Both the position numbers and the translations under genes were made by a program. From positions 1 through 15,231 of the forward strand of contig JBLHGN010000063.1 in NCBI GenBank assembly GCA_047616325.1: DNA of 15,231 bases, read 5' to 3'. The DNA is from JBLHGN01 sp047616325. Lineage in GTDB: Bacteria; Pseudomonadota; Gammaproteobacteria; Pseudomonadales; Cellvibrionaceae. The number at the start of each line of letters is the position of its first letter. Position 1 is the first letter of the stretch. Under the pieces are notes generated by a model. The model saw nothing but the letters and a program-made list of their open reading frames with translations. It was not told where the DNA came from and searched no databases. Positions 1-7,214 of this stretch are shown in pieces.

Positions 1-2
1 AA

Positions 3-87
3 TGGTGCCCAAGGCCGGACTTGAACCGGCACGGCTTACGCCACTACCCCCTCAAGATAGCGTGTCTACCAATTCCACCACTTGGGC
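3..87 (-). tRNA. tRNA-Leu, anticodon GAG
   Basis: Read on the minus strand this folds as a class II tRNA. The 7-bp acceptor stem is GCCCAAG/CTTGGGC with discriminator A and a genome-encoded CCA end. The anticodon stem CTATC/GGTAG encloses the loop TTGAGGG, giving anticodon GAG, which reads CUU/CUC leucine codons. A short variable arm (GGC-GTAA-GCC) is typical of leucine tRNAs, and the T arm is GCCGG-TTCAAGT-CCGGC. Only 15 nt separate it from the secG stop and no terminator lies between, so it is probably cotranscribed with secG and cut out of the longer message. The same secG-tRNA-Leu neighbourhood is known in other gammaproteobacteria, including E. coli. Confidence 0.97.
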
Positions 88-102
88 TAAACTTTTAGAA
101 AC

Positions 103-498
103 CTATTCTACCGGCGCTTCGGTAGGCTCATCCACCGAACCTGCGCGTGAAGTAGCATCGCTCCCAGATTCTTCAGGGATATCATCTGCCGAGCCCGCTT
201 GCGGCGTATCCAATATTTCACTACCCACTTCTATTAATGCGGGAATGTCATTTTCGTTTATACTCGCATTTTTCTTAGCAATTATCGCCAAACTAAAACT
301 GCTTACAAAAAATATGAGGGCAAAAAAAGCCGTCATTTTCGAAAAGAAGTTTCCAGAGCCTTCCGCACCAAAAAGCGTTTGAGATGAACCCGAACCAAAG
401 GAAGCCCCCATTTCGGCACCCTTGCCTTGCTGCATCAAAATAAGCCCAACTATGGCTAAGGCAACTAACAAGTGAACCAGCAGTATTATATTTTCCAT
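103..498 (-). CDS. secG: SecG, preprotein translocase subunit
   Basis: SecG is the small non-essential subunit of the SecYEG channel in the inner membrane and helps SecA-driven protein export. The 131-residue product has two membrane segments (about residues 3-22 and 52-74). The connecting loop carries the family pattern MQQGKGAEMGASFG followed by a phenylalanine/glycine-rich stretch. After about residue 80 comes a roughly 50-residue acidic Ser/Pro/Glu-rich tail, longer than in E. coli SecG and probably disordered. The start lies 17 nt after the tpiA stop, so the two are cotranscribed, and tRNA-Leu follows 15 nt downstream. The ribosome-binding site is weak (AAGAG-like). Confidence 0.95.
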   Translation of the reverse strand: MENIILLVHLLVALAIVGLILMQQGKGAEMGASFGSGSSQTLFGAEGSGNFFSKMTAFFALIFFVSSFSLAIIAKKNASINENDIPALIEVGSEILDTPQAGSADDIPEESGSDATSRAGSVDEPTEAPVE

Positions 499-515
499 TG
501 TCTATGCTCTTAAAA

Positions 516-1256
516 TTACTCAGCAGCTTTACAGATTGATGCGAAGTCTTTTGCGTTTAATGATGCCCCACCCACAAGTGCGCCATCGATATCTTTTTGC
601 GAAAATAGCGACTCGGCGGTTTCTGGCTTTACACTTCCACCGTATAGAATACGCATTTGATCACCTTCAGGGCCAAGCACTTCACGAATGTAGGAATGAA
701 CATCCTGAGCCATTTGCGGCGTTGCTGATTTTCCTGTGCCTATCGCCCATACGGGCTCATAAGCGACTATTCCTTTTGCTACCATATCCAAGCCACAAAG
801 ATCGACCACCTTCAATAATTGGCGACCTATAACATCGAATGTTAATTCTTTTTCACGCTGCTCAAGCGTTTCCCCAACACACAATACAGGGACCAATCCA
901 TGCTCAACAGCTATTTTAAATTTGCGAGCGACGTCTTCTGACGTTTCGCTATTGTATTCACGTCTTTCTGAGTGACCCACCAATACATATTTACAGCCAC
1001 AGTCAACGAGCATTTCAGCCGATACAGCGCCTGTAAATGCGCCACTTTTCTTATCGCTTAGGTCTTGACCACCCCAGGCAATATTTGTGTTCTCTAGGAC
1101 GTCAGCAGTAAGTGACAAATAGGGAAACGAAGGACACACTGCCACCTCGGTTTGATGCACTCCAGCCCACAGGTCTGTCAATTCGCCAAGAAGATTGCGG
1201 GTAAAGTCTAAGCTCCCATTCATCTTCCAGTTGCCGATAACGATAGATCGTCTCAT
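516..1256 (-). CDS. tpiA: Triosephosphate isomerase
   Basis: This enzyme interconverts dihydroxyacetone phosphate and glyceraldehyde 3-phosphate in cytosolic glycolysis and gluconeogenesis. The 246 residues span a full-length TIM barrel. N-terminal GNWKMNG holds the substrate lysine (K11). VGHSERR holds the electrophilic histidine (H95). AYEPVWAIGTGKSATP holds the catalytic glutamate (E167) and the flexible lid. YGGSVKPE and GALVGGASL form the phosphate-binding C-terminal part. A good ribosome-binding site (AAGGA, about 7 nt from the ATG) supports the start. It probably opens a tpiA-secG-tRNA unit, because 148 bp with a promoter-like sequence separate it from glmM. Confidence 0.97.
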   Translation of the reverse strand: MRRSIVIGNWKMNGSLDFTRNLLGELTDLWAGVHQTEVAVCPSFPYLSLTADVLENTNIAWGGQDLSDKKSGAFTGAVSAEMLVDCGCKYVLVGHSERREYNSETSEDVARKFKIAVEHGLVPVLCVGETLEQREKELTFDVIGRQLLKVVDLCGLDMVAKGIVAYEPVWAIGTGKSATPQMAQDVHSYIREVLGPEGDQMRILYGGSVKPETAESLFSQKDIDGALVGGASLNAKDFASICKAAE

Positions 1257-1344
1257 TTTTGTATCCTTAATTTTTCTCTGCCTATTTGCGCTAGCATCTT
1301 AACCATTAATAAAAAACATGAGCGCCACATCAAAACGGGCGCAA

Positions 1345-1373
1345 ATGGTAGCGGAGAACGCGGGTATATACAA
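1345..1373 (-). promoter_or_regulatory. Possible sigma70 promoter for tpiA-secG-tRNA-Leu
   Basis: On the minus strand, TTGTAT and TACCAT are separated by exactly 17 nt within the glmM-tpiA gap. The -10 matches four of six consensus bases and the -35 three of six. The element sits about 90 nt upstream of the tpiA ATG. Just downstream is a short GCGCC/GGCGC hairpin followed by a T-rich run (about 1310-1341), which could lie in the tpiA leader. The promoter is an inspection-level prediction only. Confidence 0.3.
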
Positions 1374-1404
1374 CTCCCTGCAGCAAACTTCTCTGTAAAA
1401 GTTT

Positions 1405-2751
1405 TTAAGCTACAGCCACAGCCACAATTTCAGCCAATTCATTCGCCAAACTGGATACCAAAGTACGCTGCTGGCCTTCAACCATTACGCGAATAAGAGG
1501 TTCTGTTCCCGAAGCGCGCAACAACACCCTGCCTTTCCCCTCCATGCGCGCCTCAGCTGAAGCAATAGCTTTTTGAACTTCAGGATTAGCATCCAGGTCA
1601 ACCCGCCTGTTGACCGATATATTGATCATAACTTGAGGCAACTTTTGCATGCTTTGCTTTAAGTCATGTAGCGTTTGCTGCTCAGCCACAATGGCCTTCA
1701 ATACCTGCAATGCCGACAAAATGCCATCGCCGGTGGTGGTAACGTCACTGCAAACAATATGTCCAGAGGATTCGCCCCCCAAAAGCCAGTTATTTTTTTT
1801 CATTAATTCTATAACGTAGCGATCACCTACTTTTGCGCGCAAGAAAGGAATACCGAGAGCCTGCAAGCCCAACTCAAAGCCAAAGTTGGTCATCAGCGTG
1901 CCCACAACACCTGAACACGATGCTTCAAATTTATGGCGGTATGAAGCGACAATAAACAGCAATTGATCACCATCGACCACTTCCCCCCGGTGATCGACAA
2001 ACATTACCCTATCGCCATCGCCATCAAAAGCTATGCCTAGGTCAGCGTCAGTTTCCAACACTTTCTTCTGCAATTGATTGAGTTTGGTGGCACCGCACTC
2101 TAAATTGATGTTGAGACCATCGGGAGAAACGCCAACGGCTGTTACATTTGCACCCAACTCAGCAAAAACCTTGGGAGCCAAGTGGTAGGTGGCGCCGTTG
2201 GCACAGTCCAAAACTATCTTTAAGCCGCTTAAACTAAAGCTCCAGGGCATGGTTCCTTTACAAAACTCTATATAACGCCCCTCCGCATCCTCCAGTCGAG
2301 TGGCTTTGCCCAATCGGGCACCCACACTCATAGGCTGATCTAGCTGCGCCTCGATTTCAAGCTCCATCTCATCCGGCAATTTAGTACCGTCGGTATTAAA
2401 CAGTTTAATACCGTTATCTTCAAAAGGGTTGTGTGAAGCACTAATTACAATGCCCGCGCAGGCTTTAAACGTTCGCGTTAGGTAGGCTATTGCAGGGGTG
2501 GGCATGGGACCCAGCAACAGAACATCCACTCCGGCACTGATAAGACCAGCTTGAATTGCAGATTCGAACATATACCCAGAAATGCGCGTATCTTTGCCTA
2601 TGAGGACTTTGCAAGGCTCTTTGCGATTGATATTTCTACTGGCCAGAACTTTACCCACAGCCCAGCCGAACTGAAGAAAGAATTGCGGGGTAATTACGCC
2701 CTCGCCAACTTTACCGCGGATACCGTCGGTGCCAAAATATTTTCGAGACAT
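1405..2751 (-). CDS. glmM: Phosphoglucosamine mutase
   Basis: GlmM converts glucosamine-6-phosphate to glucosamine-1-phosphate, feeding UDP-GlcNAc for peptidoglycan and lipopolysaccharide. The 448-residue length is normal for the family. The opening KYFGTDGIRG is diagnostic. SASHNP carries the phosphorylated serine (S106). DGDGDR (D243, D245, D247) binds magnesium. GGESSGH (325-331) is the sugar-binding loop, and RASGTEP (412-418) binds the substrate phosphate. An AGGA ribosome-binding site 5 nt before the ATG overlaps the folP stop codon (TAGGA), so glmM translation is probably coupled to folP. The intergenic distance is 7 nt. Confidence 0.98.
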   Translation of the reverse strand: MSRKYFGTDGIRGKVGEGVITPQFFLQFGWAVGKVLASRNINRKEPCKVLIGKDTRISGYMFESAIQAGLISAGVDVLLLGPMPTPAIAYLTRTFKACAGIVISASHNPFEDNGIKLFNTDGTKLPDEMELEIEAQLDQPMSVGARLGKATRLEDAEGRYIEFCKGTMPWSFSLSGLKIVLDCANGATYHLAPKVFAELGANVTAVGVSPDGLNINLECGATKLNQLQKKVLETDADLGIAFDGDGDRVMFVDHRGEVVDGDQLLFIVASYRHKFEASCSGVVGTLMTNFGFELGLQALGIPFLRAKVGDRYVIELMKKNNWLLGGESSGHIVCSDVTTTGDGILSALQVLKAIVAEQQTLHDLKQSMQKLPQVMINISVNRRVDLDANPEVQKAIASAEARMEGKGRVLLRASGTEPLIRVMVEGQQRTLVSSLANELAEIVAVAVA

Positions 2752-2758
2752 ATAGTTC

Positions 2759-3604
2759 CTAATACTCGGTGGTAATTTTTTTAAAAATATTTACGACGTC
2801 CATGGTTTCCTGAACATCGTGAACACGTAATATTGAAGCCCCATTCTGTAGAGCTATTAAGCCCATTGCTAGACTGGCAGCCAATCGCTCTGCTGGCGGT
2901 CGACCCAACAACCGCCCTATCATAGATTTGCGTGATAGCCCCACCAAAACGGGGAAGCCAAGCGCTTTTATTTGGCTCAATTGAGCCAAAAGTGCGAAGT
3001 TGTGAGCATCAGTTTTACCAAAACCAAAACCAGGGTCAATAATAATTTTCGAAGCAGCAATGCCGGCTCGCTCACAGGCATCGACCCGCGCCATCAAAAA
3101 AGAGCTTACATCGTCAACAACTTGCTTGTACGCCGGATTGTTCTGCATAGTGTCGGGTTGCCCCTGCATATGCATCATGCAGATGGGAACTTTCGATGAT
3201 TCTGCCGCAGCTAGGGCACCATCATTTTGTAGCGCCCGAACATCATTTACAAAACCCGCCCCTACCTTTGCAGCCGCTTGGATGAGTGCTGGCGAACTTG
3301 TATCCACCGAAACAACGACGTCAAACTCACAAACCAGAGCTTCAACCACAGGCACAACGCGGTCTAATTCCTGCTGTTCTCCTATTTTGATGGCGCCGGG
3401 ACGGGTCGACTCACCACCAATATCGATAAACGAAGCACCGGCCAACACCATGCCTTCCGCATGCTTCAAGGCTGCATTGAGATCTACAGTTTCTTGTTGA
3501 AAATAGCGGCCACCGTCATAAAAAGAGTCAGGAGTGACGTTAAGAATACCCATAACGTGCGGGTGATCCAAATCTAAACTGTGACGACCAAATTGGGTGA
3601 GCAT
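2759..3604 (-). CDS. folP: Dihydropteroate synthase
   Basis: This enzyme joins p-aminobenzoate to the pterin diphosphate in folate synthesis and is the target of sulfonamides. The 281 residues show every DHPS landmark in order: NVTPDSF (22-28), DIGGESTRPG (61-70), VSVDT (99-103), ND (120-121), MHMQG (144-148), DPGFGFGK (190-197), SRK (224-226) and RVHD near 260. No clear ribosome-binding site precedes the ATG, but an in-frame stop lies four codons upstream, so no longer start exists. Residues 12-28 also line up with the usual N-terminus. A terminator hairpin lies about 30 nt upstream, so transcription depends on read-through or on a promoter not identified here. It is coupled to glmM downstream. 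Confidence 0.97.
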   Translation of the reverse strand: MLTQFGRHSLDLDHPHVMGILNVTPDSFYDGGRYFQQETVDLNAALKHAEGMVLAGASFIDIGGESTRPGAIKIGEQQELDRVVPVVEALVCEFDVVVSVDTSSPALIQAAAKVGAGFVNDVRALQNDGALAAAESSKVPICMMHMQGQPDTMQNNPAYKQVVDDVSSFLMARVDACERAGIAASKIIIDPGFGFGKTDAHNFALLAQLSQIKALGFPVLVGLSRKSMIGRLLGRPPAERLAASLAMGLIALQNGASILRVHDVQETMDVVNIFKKITTEY

Positions 3605-3625
3605 ATTAATAGCGCGTTACTATCC

Positions 3626-3655
3626 ACAAAAGAAAAAGGCCGATCTTAGTCGGCC
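3626..3655 (-). terminator. Rho-independent terminator downstream of ftsH
   Basis: Read on the minus strand, a perfect 6-bp G+C-rich stem GGCCGA/TCGGCC with a 6-nt loop is followed directly by TTTTTCTTTT. It begins 21 nt after the ftsH stop codon and ends about 20-30 nt before the folP start. This is a textbook intrinsic terminator placed inside an otherwise conserved ftsH-folP-glmM gene string. Confidence 0.85.
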
Positions 3656-3676
3656 ATAACAAATATTAAGGGTAAT

Positions 3677-5572
3677 TTAATGCTCGCTAGCGGGACCACC
3701 CACTGGAGGAGTAGGCGAGGTCGTTCCTTTAGTGTCATTGCCATCTGATGCATCACTGTCGTTGCTATCACCCCAGTCGCGAGGTGGACGCACACTACGA
3801 CGCTCCATTATGTCCTCTACTTGCAGCGAATCGAGAGTCTCAAACTCCATAAGTGCCTCTTTCATCGCCTCTAGAATATCTTGATTACTGCCGAGCACCT
3901 TTTCTGCGTCTACGTAACACTCGTCGGTTATTCGCTTCACTTCCTCGTCGATCAATTGCGCCGTATGCTCAGATATATTGCGTGAATTAATGCCATCCCT
4001 ATCGCGAGAATCGTAATCCAAGGGCCCCAACTTATCGGACAAACCGTAGTTCACCACCATGCTTCGAGCGAGGTAGGTCGCCATCTTAATATCTTGAGAA
4101 GCTCCGGTACTTACACCATCGGATCCGTACTTCAAGAATTCTGCAATGCGCCCACCATACAGGGTGGCAATATCGCCCAGAATTTTTCTCCGGCTTTCGC
4201 TAGTTCTATCGCCCTCGGGAAGAAACTGAGTAACACCCAGTGAGCGCCCTCGGGGGATTATTGTTACTTTGTGAATAGGATCGTGTTCTTTAGAAAAATA
4301 CCCGACTATTGCATGACCCGCCTCGTGATAGGCCGTACTCGTTTTTTCTTGCTCCGTCATCACCAAGGTACGACGCTCGCTGCCCATGAGAATTTTATCG
4401 CGAGCCTTCTCGAACTCCTCTGGCGTAACAATTCGCTTGTTTGCTCTAGCGGCCAGCAGTGCGGCCTCGTTTACCAGGTTTGCCAAATCCGCACCCGAAA
4501 ATCCAGGAGTGCCGCGTGCAATAACCTTGGCATCCACTTCGGAATCGAGCGGCACTTTACGCATGTGCACTTTAAGTATCTGTTCGCGACCACGGATATC
4601 GGGTAAGCCTACAAACACTTGCCGATCAAAACGGCCCGGACGCAACAATGCTTTATCCAGCACGTCGGAACGGTTAGTGGCGGCAATCACAATCACGCCT
4701 TCATTGCCCTCAAAACCATCCATTTCAACTAATAGCTGATTAAGAGTCTGTTCGCGCTCGTCGTGGCCACCTCCGTGGCCGCCGCCACGATGGCGACCGA
4801 CAGCATCGATTTCATCGATAAAGATAATGCAAGGTGCCTGCTTCTTGGCTTGCTCGAACATATCGCGAACTCGAGAAGCCCCCACGCCAACAAACATTTC
4901 CACAAAGTCAGAGCCCGAAATAGAGAAGAATGGCACTTTCGCTTCCCCTGCAATGGCCTTTGCAAGAAGGGTCTTGCCCGTTCCAGGAGGGCCTGACATC
5001 AGCACACCACGAGGTATTTTGCCACCTAAACGCTGAAAGCGCGCTGGATCTTTCAGGTATTCCACCAGCTCTTGAACTTCTTCTTTGGCTTCATCCACCC
5101 CGGCCACGTCAGCAAAAGTGGTTTTTATCTGATCTTCACCCAGCAGACGAGCCTTACTTTTGGCAAAGCTCATCGGACCACCGCGACCGCCAGAACCTCC
5201 CTGCATTTGACGCATAAAAAATACGAAAACCGCTATAAACAACAGAATGGGGAAGCTCGCCACCAACAGCTGCTGCCATATACTGGTCTGCTCGGGCTTG
5301 GCGCCGATAATTTCAACATTGTTTTTCAACAAGTCGTCAACCAAATTCATATCGTAGATTTCGGGCTTAATCACCGTAAACGAGTTACCATCGGTGCGAA
5401 TACCGTAAATGGTTCGCCCTTCAATCACCACCTGCCTAACGCGACCGTCTTGAACCTCGTGCACAAAACCAGAGTATGACAATTCATCCTGTGGTTTAGG
5501 GCTACTGAAGTTTTGAAAAACCGTAAAAAGCACCACGGCAATCACTAGCCATAGAACCAAATTTTTTGCCAT
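3677..5572 (-). CDS. ftsH: FtsH, ATP-dependent zinc metalloprotease
   Basis: FtsH is the hexameric inner-membrane protease that degrades misassembled membrane proteins and regulators such as LpxC and sigma32 in E. coli. From the preferred start (MAKNLVLW, as in E. coli) it has 631 residues. TM1 lies at about 4-21, the periplasmic domain at about 22-103 and TM2 at about 104-121. The AAA+ domain has Walker A GPPGTGKT (194-201) and Walker B IIFIDE (249-254), followed by the second region of homology near the RPGRFDR motif. The M41 protease site is HEAGH (416-420) with the third zinc ligand near D494. The tail is acidic and Ser/Asp/Pro-rich. The longest frame opens with TTG three codons earlier, but its AGGA is only 2 nt away; the ATG at 5572 has AGGA 11 nt upstream and fits homologues better. 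Confidence 0.97.
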   Translation of the reverse strand: MAKNLVLWLVIAVVLFTVFQNFSSPKPQDELSYSGFVHEVQDGRVRQVVIEGRTIYGIRTDGNSFTVIKPEIYDMNLVDDLLKNNVEIIGAKPEQTSIWQQLLVASFPILLFIAVFVFFMRQMQGGSGGRGGPMSFAKSKARLLGEDQIKTTFADVAGVDEAKEEVQELVEYLKDPARFQRLGGKIPRGVLMSGPPGTGKTLLAKAIAGEAKVPFFSISGSDFVEMFVGVGASRVRDMFEQAKKQAPCIIFIDEIDAVGRHRGGGHGGGHDEREQTLNQLLVEMDGFEGNEGVIVIAATNRSDVLDKALLRPGRFDRQVFVGLPDIRGREQILKVHMRKVPLDSEVDAKVIARGTPGFSGADLANLVNEAALLAARANKRIVTPEEFEKARDKILMGSERRTLVMTEQEKTSTAYHEAGHAIVGYFSKEHDPIHKVTIIPRGRSLGVTQFLPEGDRTSESRRKILGDIATLYGGRIAEFLKYGSDGVSTGASQDIKMATYLARSMVVNYGLSDKLGPLDYDSRDRDGINSRNISEHTAQLIDEEVKRITDECYVDAEKVLGSNQDILEAMKEALMEFETLDSLQVEDIMERRSVRPPRDWGDSNDSDASDGNDTKGTTSPTPPVGGPASEH

Positions 5573-5626
5573 ATCGTTCAAGGTCCTGTCTCCTCAACCC
5601 TAGCCTGTGAAGTTGTCCACCGGCAT

Positions 5627-5655
5627 CTAATATTAAATTATCGTTTACTCGGCAA
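5627..5655 (-). promoter_or_regulatory. Possible sigma70 promoter for ftsH
   Basis: The 212-bp gap between rlmE and ftsH holds, on the minus strand, TTGCCG and TATTAG separated by 17 nt, each matching four of six consensus bases. It sits about 55-80 nt upstream of the ftsH ATG. No terminator follows rlmE, so ftsH could also be reached by read-through. Nothing else recognisable is in this gap. Confidence 0.3.
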
Positions 5656-5784
5656 CGATTGATAAGTAAATCACCGTTGCAGCGCAATTTCGACGCACCT
5701 ATGTGCTGCTTACGGTATCGAAATACGCGACCCCGAGCCATGTAAAAAGTACCGCGGTCAGTTAAATTAAGCCTAAGCCATCGA

Positions 5785-6408
5785 CTATACAGATTTAAAC
5801 CCTTTCGCAACCACGTACACCTCCCGAGATCGCGCCCTAGAAGAATCGGGCTTACGTATTACGACTTTAGTAAAAATCGCTCGAACTGCTTTAATAAAGT
5901 CGTCAAAACCCTCTCCTTGAAACACTTTGGCAACAAAACCCCCGCGAGGTTTCAGTACCAAGGCAGCCATTTCTAAGGCCAACTCTACTAAATGTATAGA
6001 CATGGGTTGGTCAACATCTGCTATACCACTCATATTGGGGGCCATGTCAGAAATTACAAGATCTGCTTTTGACTCCCCCATAACTTCTAACAGCTGGTTT
6101 AGCACCACTTCCTCGGTAAAATCACCCTGTATAAAGTCAACACCTGCGATGGTATCCATGCTGAGCATGTCCGAGGCCAGCACTGTGCCGCTGTGGCCCA
6201 CCTTGGATGCAGCCACTTGGGACCAACCTCCTGGCGCGGCTCCTAAATCAACTACTGTCATTCCAGCCCTAAACAAGCGATCTTTTTCATTAAGCTCAAT
6301 CAGCTTATAGCTCGCCCTGGAACGGTAACCATCTTTTTGTGAATCTTTAACATAGGCATCGTTAAAATGCTCTTGCAACCAACGACCACTGCTTTTTGAA
6401 CGGGACAT
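5785..6408 (-). CDS. rlmE: 23S rRNA (uridine-2'-O)-methyltransferase RlmE
   Basis: RlmE (RrmJ/FtsJ) uses S-adenosylmethionine to methylate the ribose of U2552 (E. coli numbering) in the 23S A loop during late 50S assembly. From the preferred ATG it has 207 residues, close to the 209 of E. coli. SGRWLQEHFNDAYV and SRASYKL match the family N-terminus. VVDLGAAPGGWSQ (52-64) is the SAM-binding motif. The K-D-K-E catalytic tetrad appears as K35, D121 (SDMAPN), K161 and E196. A frame opening at a GTG eight codons upstream exists but has no ribosome-binding site and no homologous N-terminus; the ATG has AAGAG 5 nt away. The pairing with ftsH downstream is the common gammaproteobacterial order. Confidence 0.97.
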   Translation of the reverse strand: MSRSKSSGRWLQEHFNDAYVKDSQKDGYRSRASYKLIELNEKDRLFRAGMTVVDLGAAPGGWSQVAASKVGHSGTVLASDMLSMDTIAGVDFIQGDFTEEVVLNQLLEVMGESKADLVISDMAPNMSGIADVDQPMSIHLVELALEMAALVLKPRGGFVAKVFQGEGFDDFIKAVRAIFTKVVIRKPDSSRARSREVYVVAKGFKSV

Positions 6409-6681
6409 ACTTACTCTTAAAGGAATACGCACAAAAACTTATTTAAGATTGGCCACAAATTTTTAATAAATAGCCATAATTAGTCGGTACAATACCAGCT
6501 TACCCCCAAAAAGCGTACCGAGAGCAAAACAATCAGACGCTAGCCCTTTTGCCATTTTTAAGCTTACCTATTGGCTTTAAATGGCTCTGGTGCTCCCCAA
6601 AATCACTATTGGCAACATCCAACGGGCAGTGAGGACTAAAGACAAAACACTTCTAACCCTGACTTTAAGGCAAAATCTTGC
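6409..6681. promoter_or_regulatory. Divergent rlmE/yhbY intergenic region
   Basis: This 273-bp gap separates two start codons pointing apart, so it must hold the promoters of both. For rlmE, an extended -10-like TGGTATTGT lies on the minus strand around 6491-6499 without a convincing -35. For yhbY, no good hexamer pair stands out. An inverted repeat CGGTAC ... GTACCG (6485-6490 and 6515-6520) encloses a small GGTA-CAA-TACC hairpin, a candidate regulatory structure. Short open frames here have no homology that I recognise. Confidence 0.45.
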
Positions 6682-6981
6682 ATGGCACTTACAAACGAAA
6701 ACAAAAAAAAATACCGCCTTATTGGCCACAACCTCAAACCCGTTGTCACTATTGCCGGCAAGGGACTTAATGAAAATGTACTGGCCGAGCTCGAAAGAGC
6801 TCTTGACGACCACGAACTGATAAAGGTCAAAGTTTCCATCATCGACAAAGAAATACGCAAACAAGCAATAGATGAAATGTGTTCCAGCCTTAACGCCGAA
6901 AAAGTACAAGAAATTGGCAAGGTCACCCTACTGTTTCGCGCATCTCGAAAAACGTCGACAAAAAAGTCAAATGTCCGTTAA
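6682..6981 (+). CDS. yhbY: YhbY, CRM-domain ribosome assembly RNA-binding protein
   Basis: YhbY is a small RNA-binding protein associated with pre-50S ribosomal particles in E. coli. The 99 residues form one CRM domain with the sequence VVTIAGKGLNENV, whose GKG turn (26-28) is the GxxG-like RNA loop. ALDDHELIKVKV (40-51) is the other strongly conserved block. The basic Lys/Arg/Ser C-terminus is expected. It is divergent from rlmE, the arrangement seen in E. coli. A purine-rich AAGG lies about 11 nt before the ATG, slightly far but acceptable. Confidence 0.93.
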   Translation: MALTNENKKKYRLIGHNLKPVVTIAGKGLNENVLAELERALDDHELIKVKVSIIDKEIRKQAIDEMCSSLNAEKVQEIGKVTLLFRASRKTSTKKSNVR

Positions 6982-6991
6982 TTATAGACTA

Positions 6992-7024
6992 AATATCGTA
7001 GGCGAGAATCGCTGATGCGATATT
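6992..7024 (+). other. Composite hairpin after yhbY
   Basis: An outer 7-bp stem AATATCG/CGATATT encloses an inner 5-bp stem GGCGA/TCGCT (one G-U pair) with a GAA loop. It begins 11 nt after the yhbY stop. No T-run follows on either strand, so it is not a classical intrinsic terminator. It could cap and stabilise the 3' end of the yhbY transcript or act as a protein-binding site. Confidence 0.5.
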
Positions 7025-7096
7025 ACCAAATCGAGCGGGTCGAACCCATCAACCTTGAAAGAATTGTGAAAGCGACCTGAATCGGCCTATTTGGCA

Positions 7097-7125
7097 TTGT
7101 AAAGTTGCGGAAAATTCAGAATACT
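7097..7125 (+). promoter_or_regulatory. Possible promoter of the sensor kinase operon
   Basis: TTGTAA and AATACT, each four of six to consensus, are spaced by 17 nt. They lie about 90 nt upstream of the sensor kinase ATG in the 233-bp gap after yhbY. No strong ribosome-binding site precedes the kinase start. The assignment is by inspection and weak. Confidence 0.28.
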
Positions 7126-7214
7126 CGGTTCATATTTACGCGTGACTTACCCGTGGCCACAGTCGCAAGCAGACAGAGCGTCACAGTTGAGCGCTTACGA
7201 GCTGCCAGAGCCAC

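Noticed and set aside
2..382. A 126-codon open frame on the plus strand across tRNA-Leu and secG
   Set aside because: It is antisense to a clear tRNA and a clear secG, and its low-complexity content mirrors the secG tail.
3677..5581. TTG start for ftsH, adding three residues
   Set aside because: The AGGA motif is only 2 nt from the TTG, while the ATG at 5572 has workable spacing and gives the MAKNL N-terminus known from homologues.
5502..5810. A 102-codon open frame on the minus strand covering the rlmE-ftsH gap
   Set aside because: It overlaps the 3' end of rlmE and the 5' end of ftsH in another frame, has no recognisable family and no ribosome-binding site; the gap is better read as leader sequence.
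6577..6926. Open frames on the minus strand upstream of and antisense to yhbY
   Set aside because: They are shadows of the conserved yhbY frame; their Phe/Val/Ser-rich composition is typical of the antisense of A-rich coding sequence.
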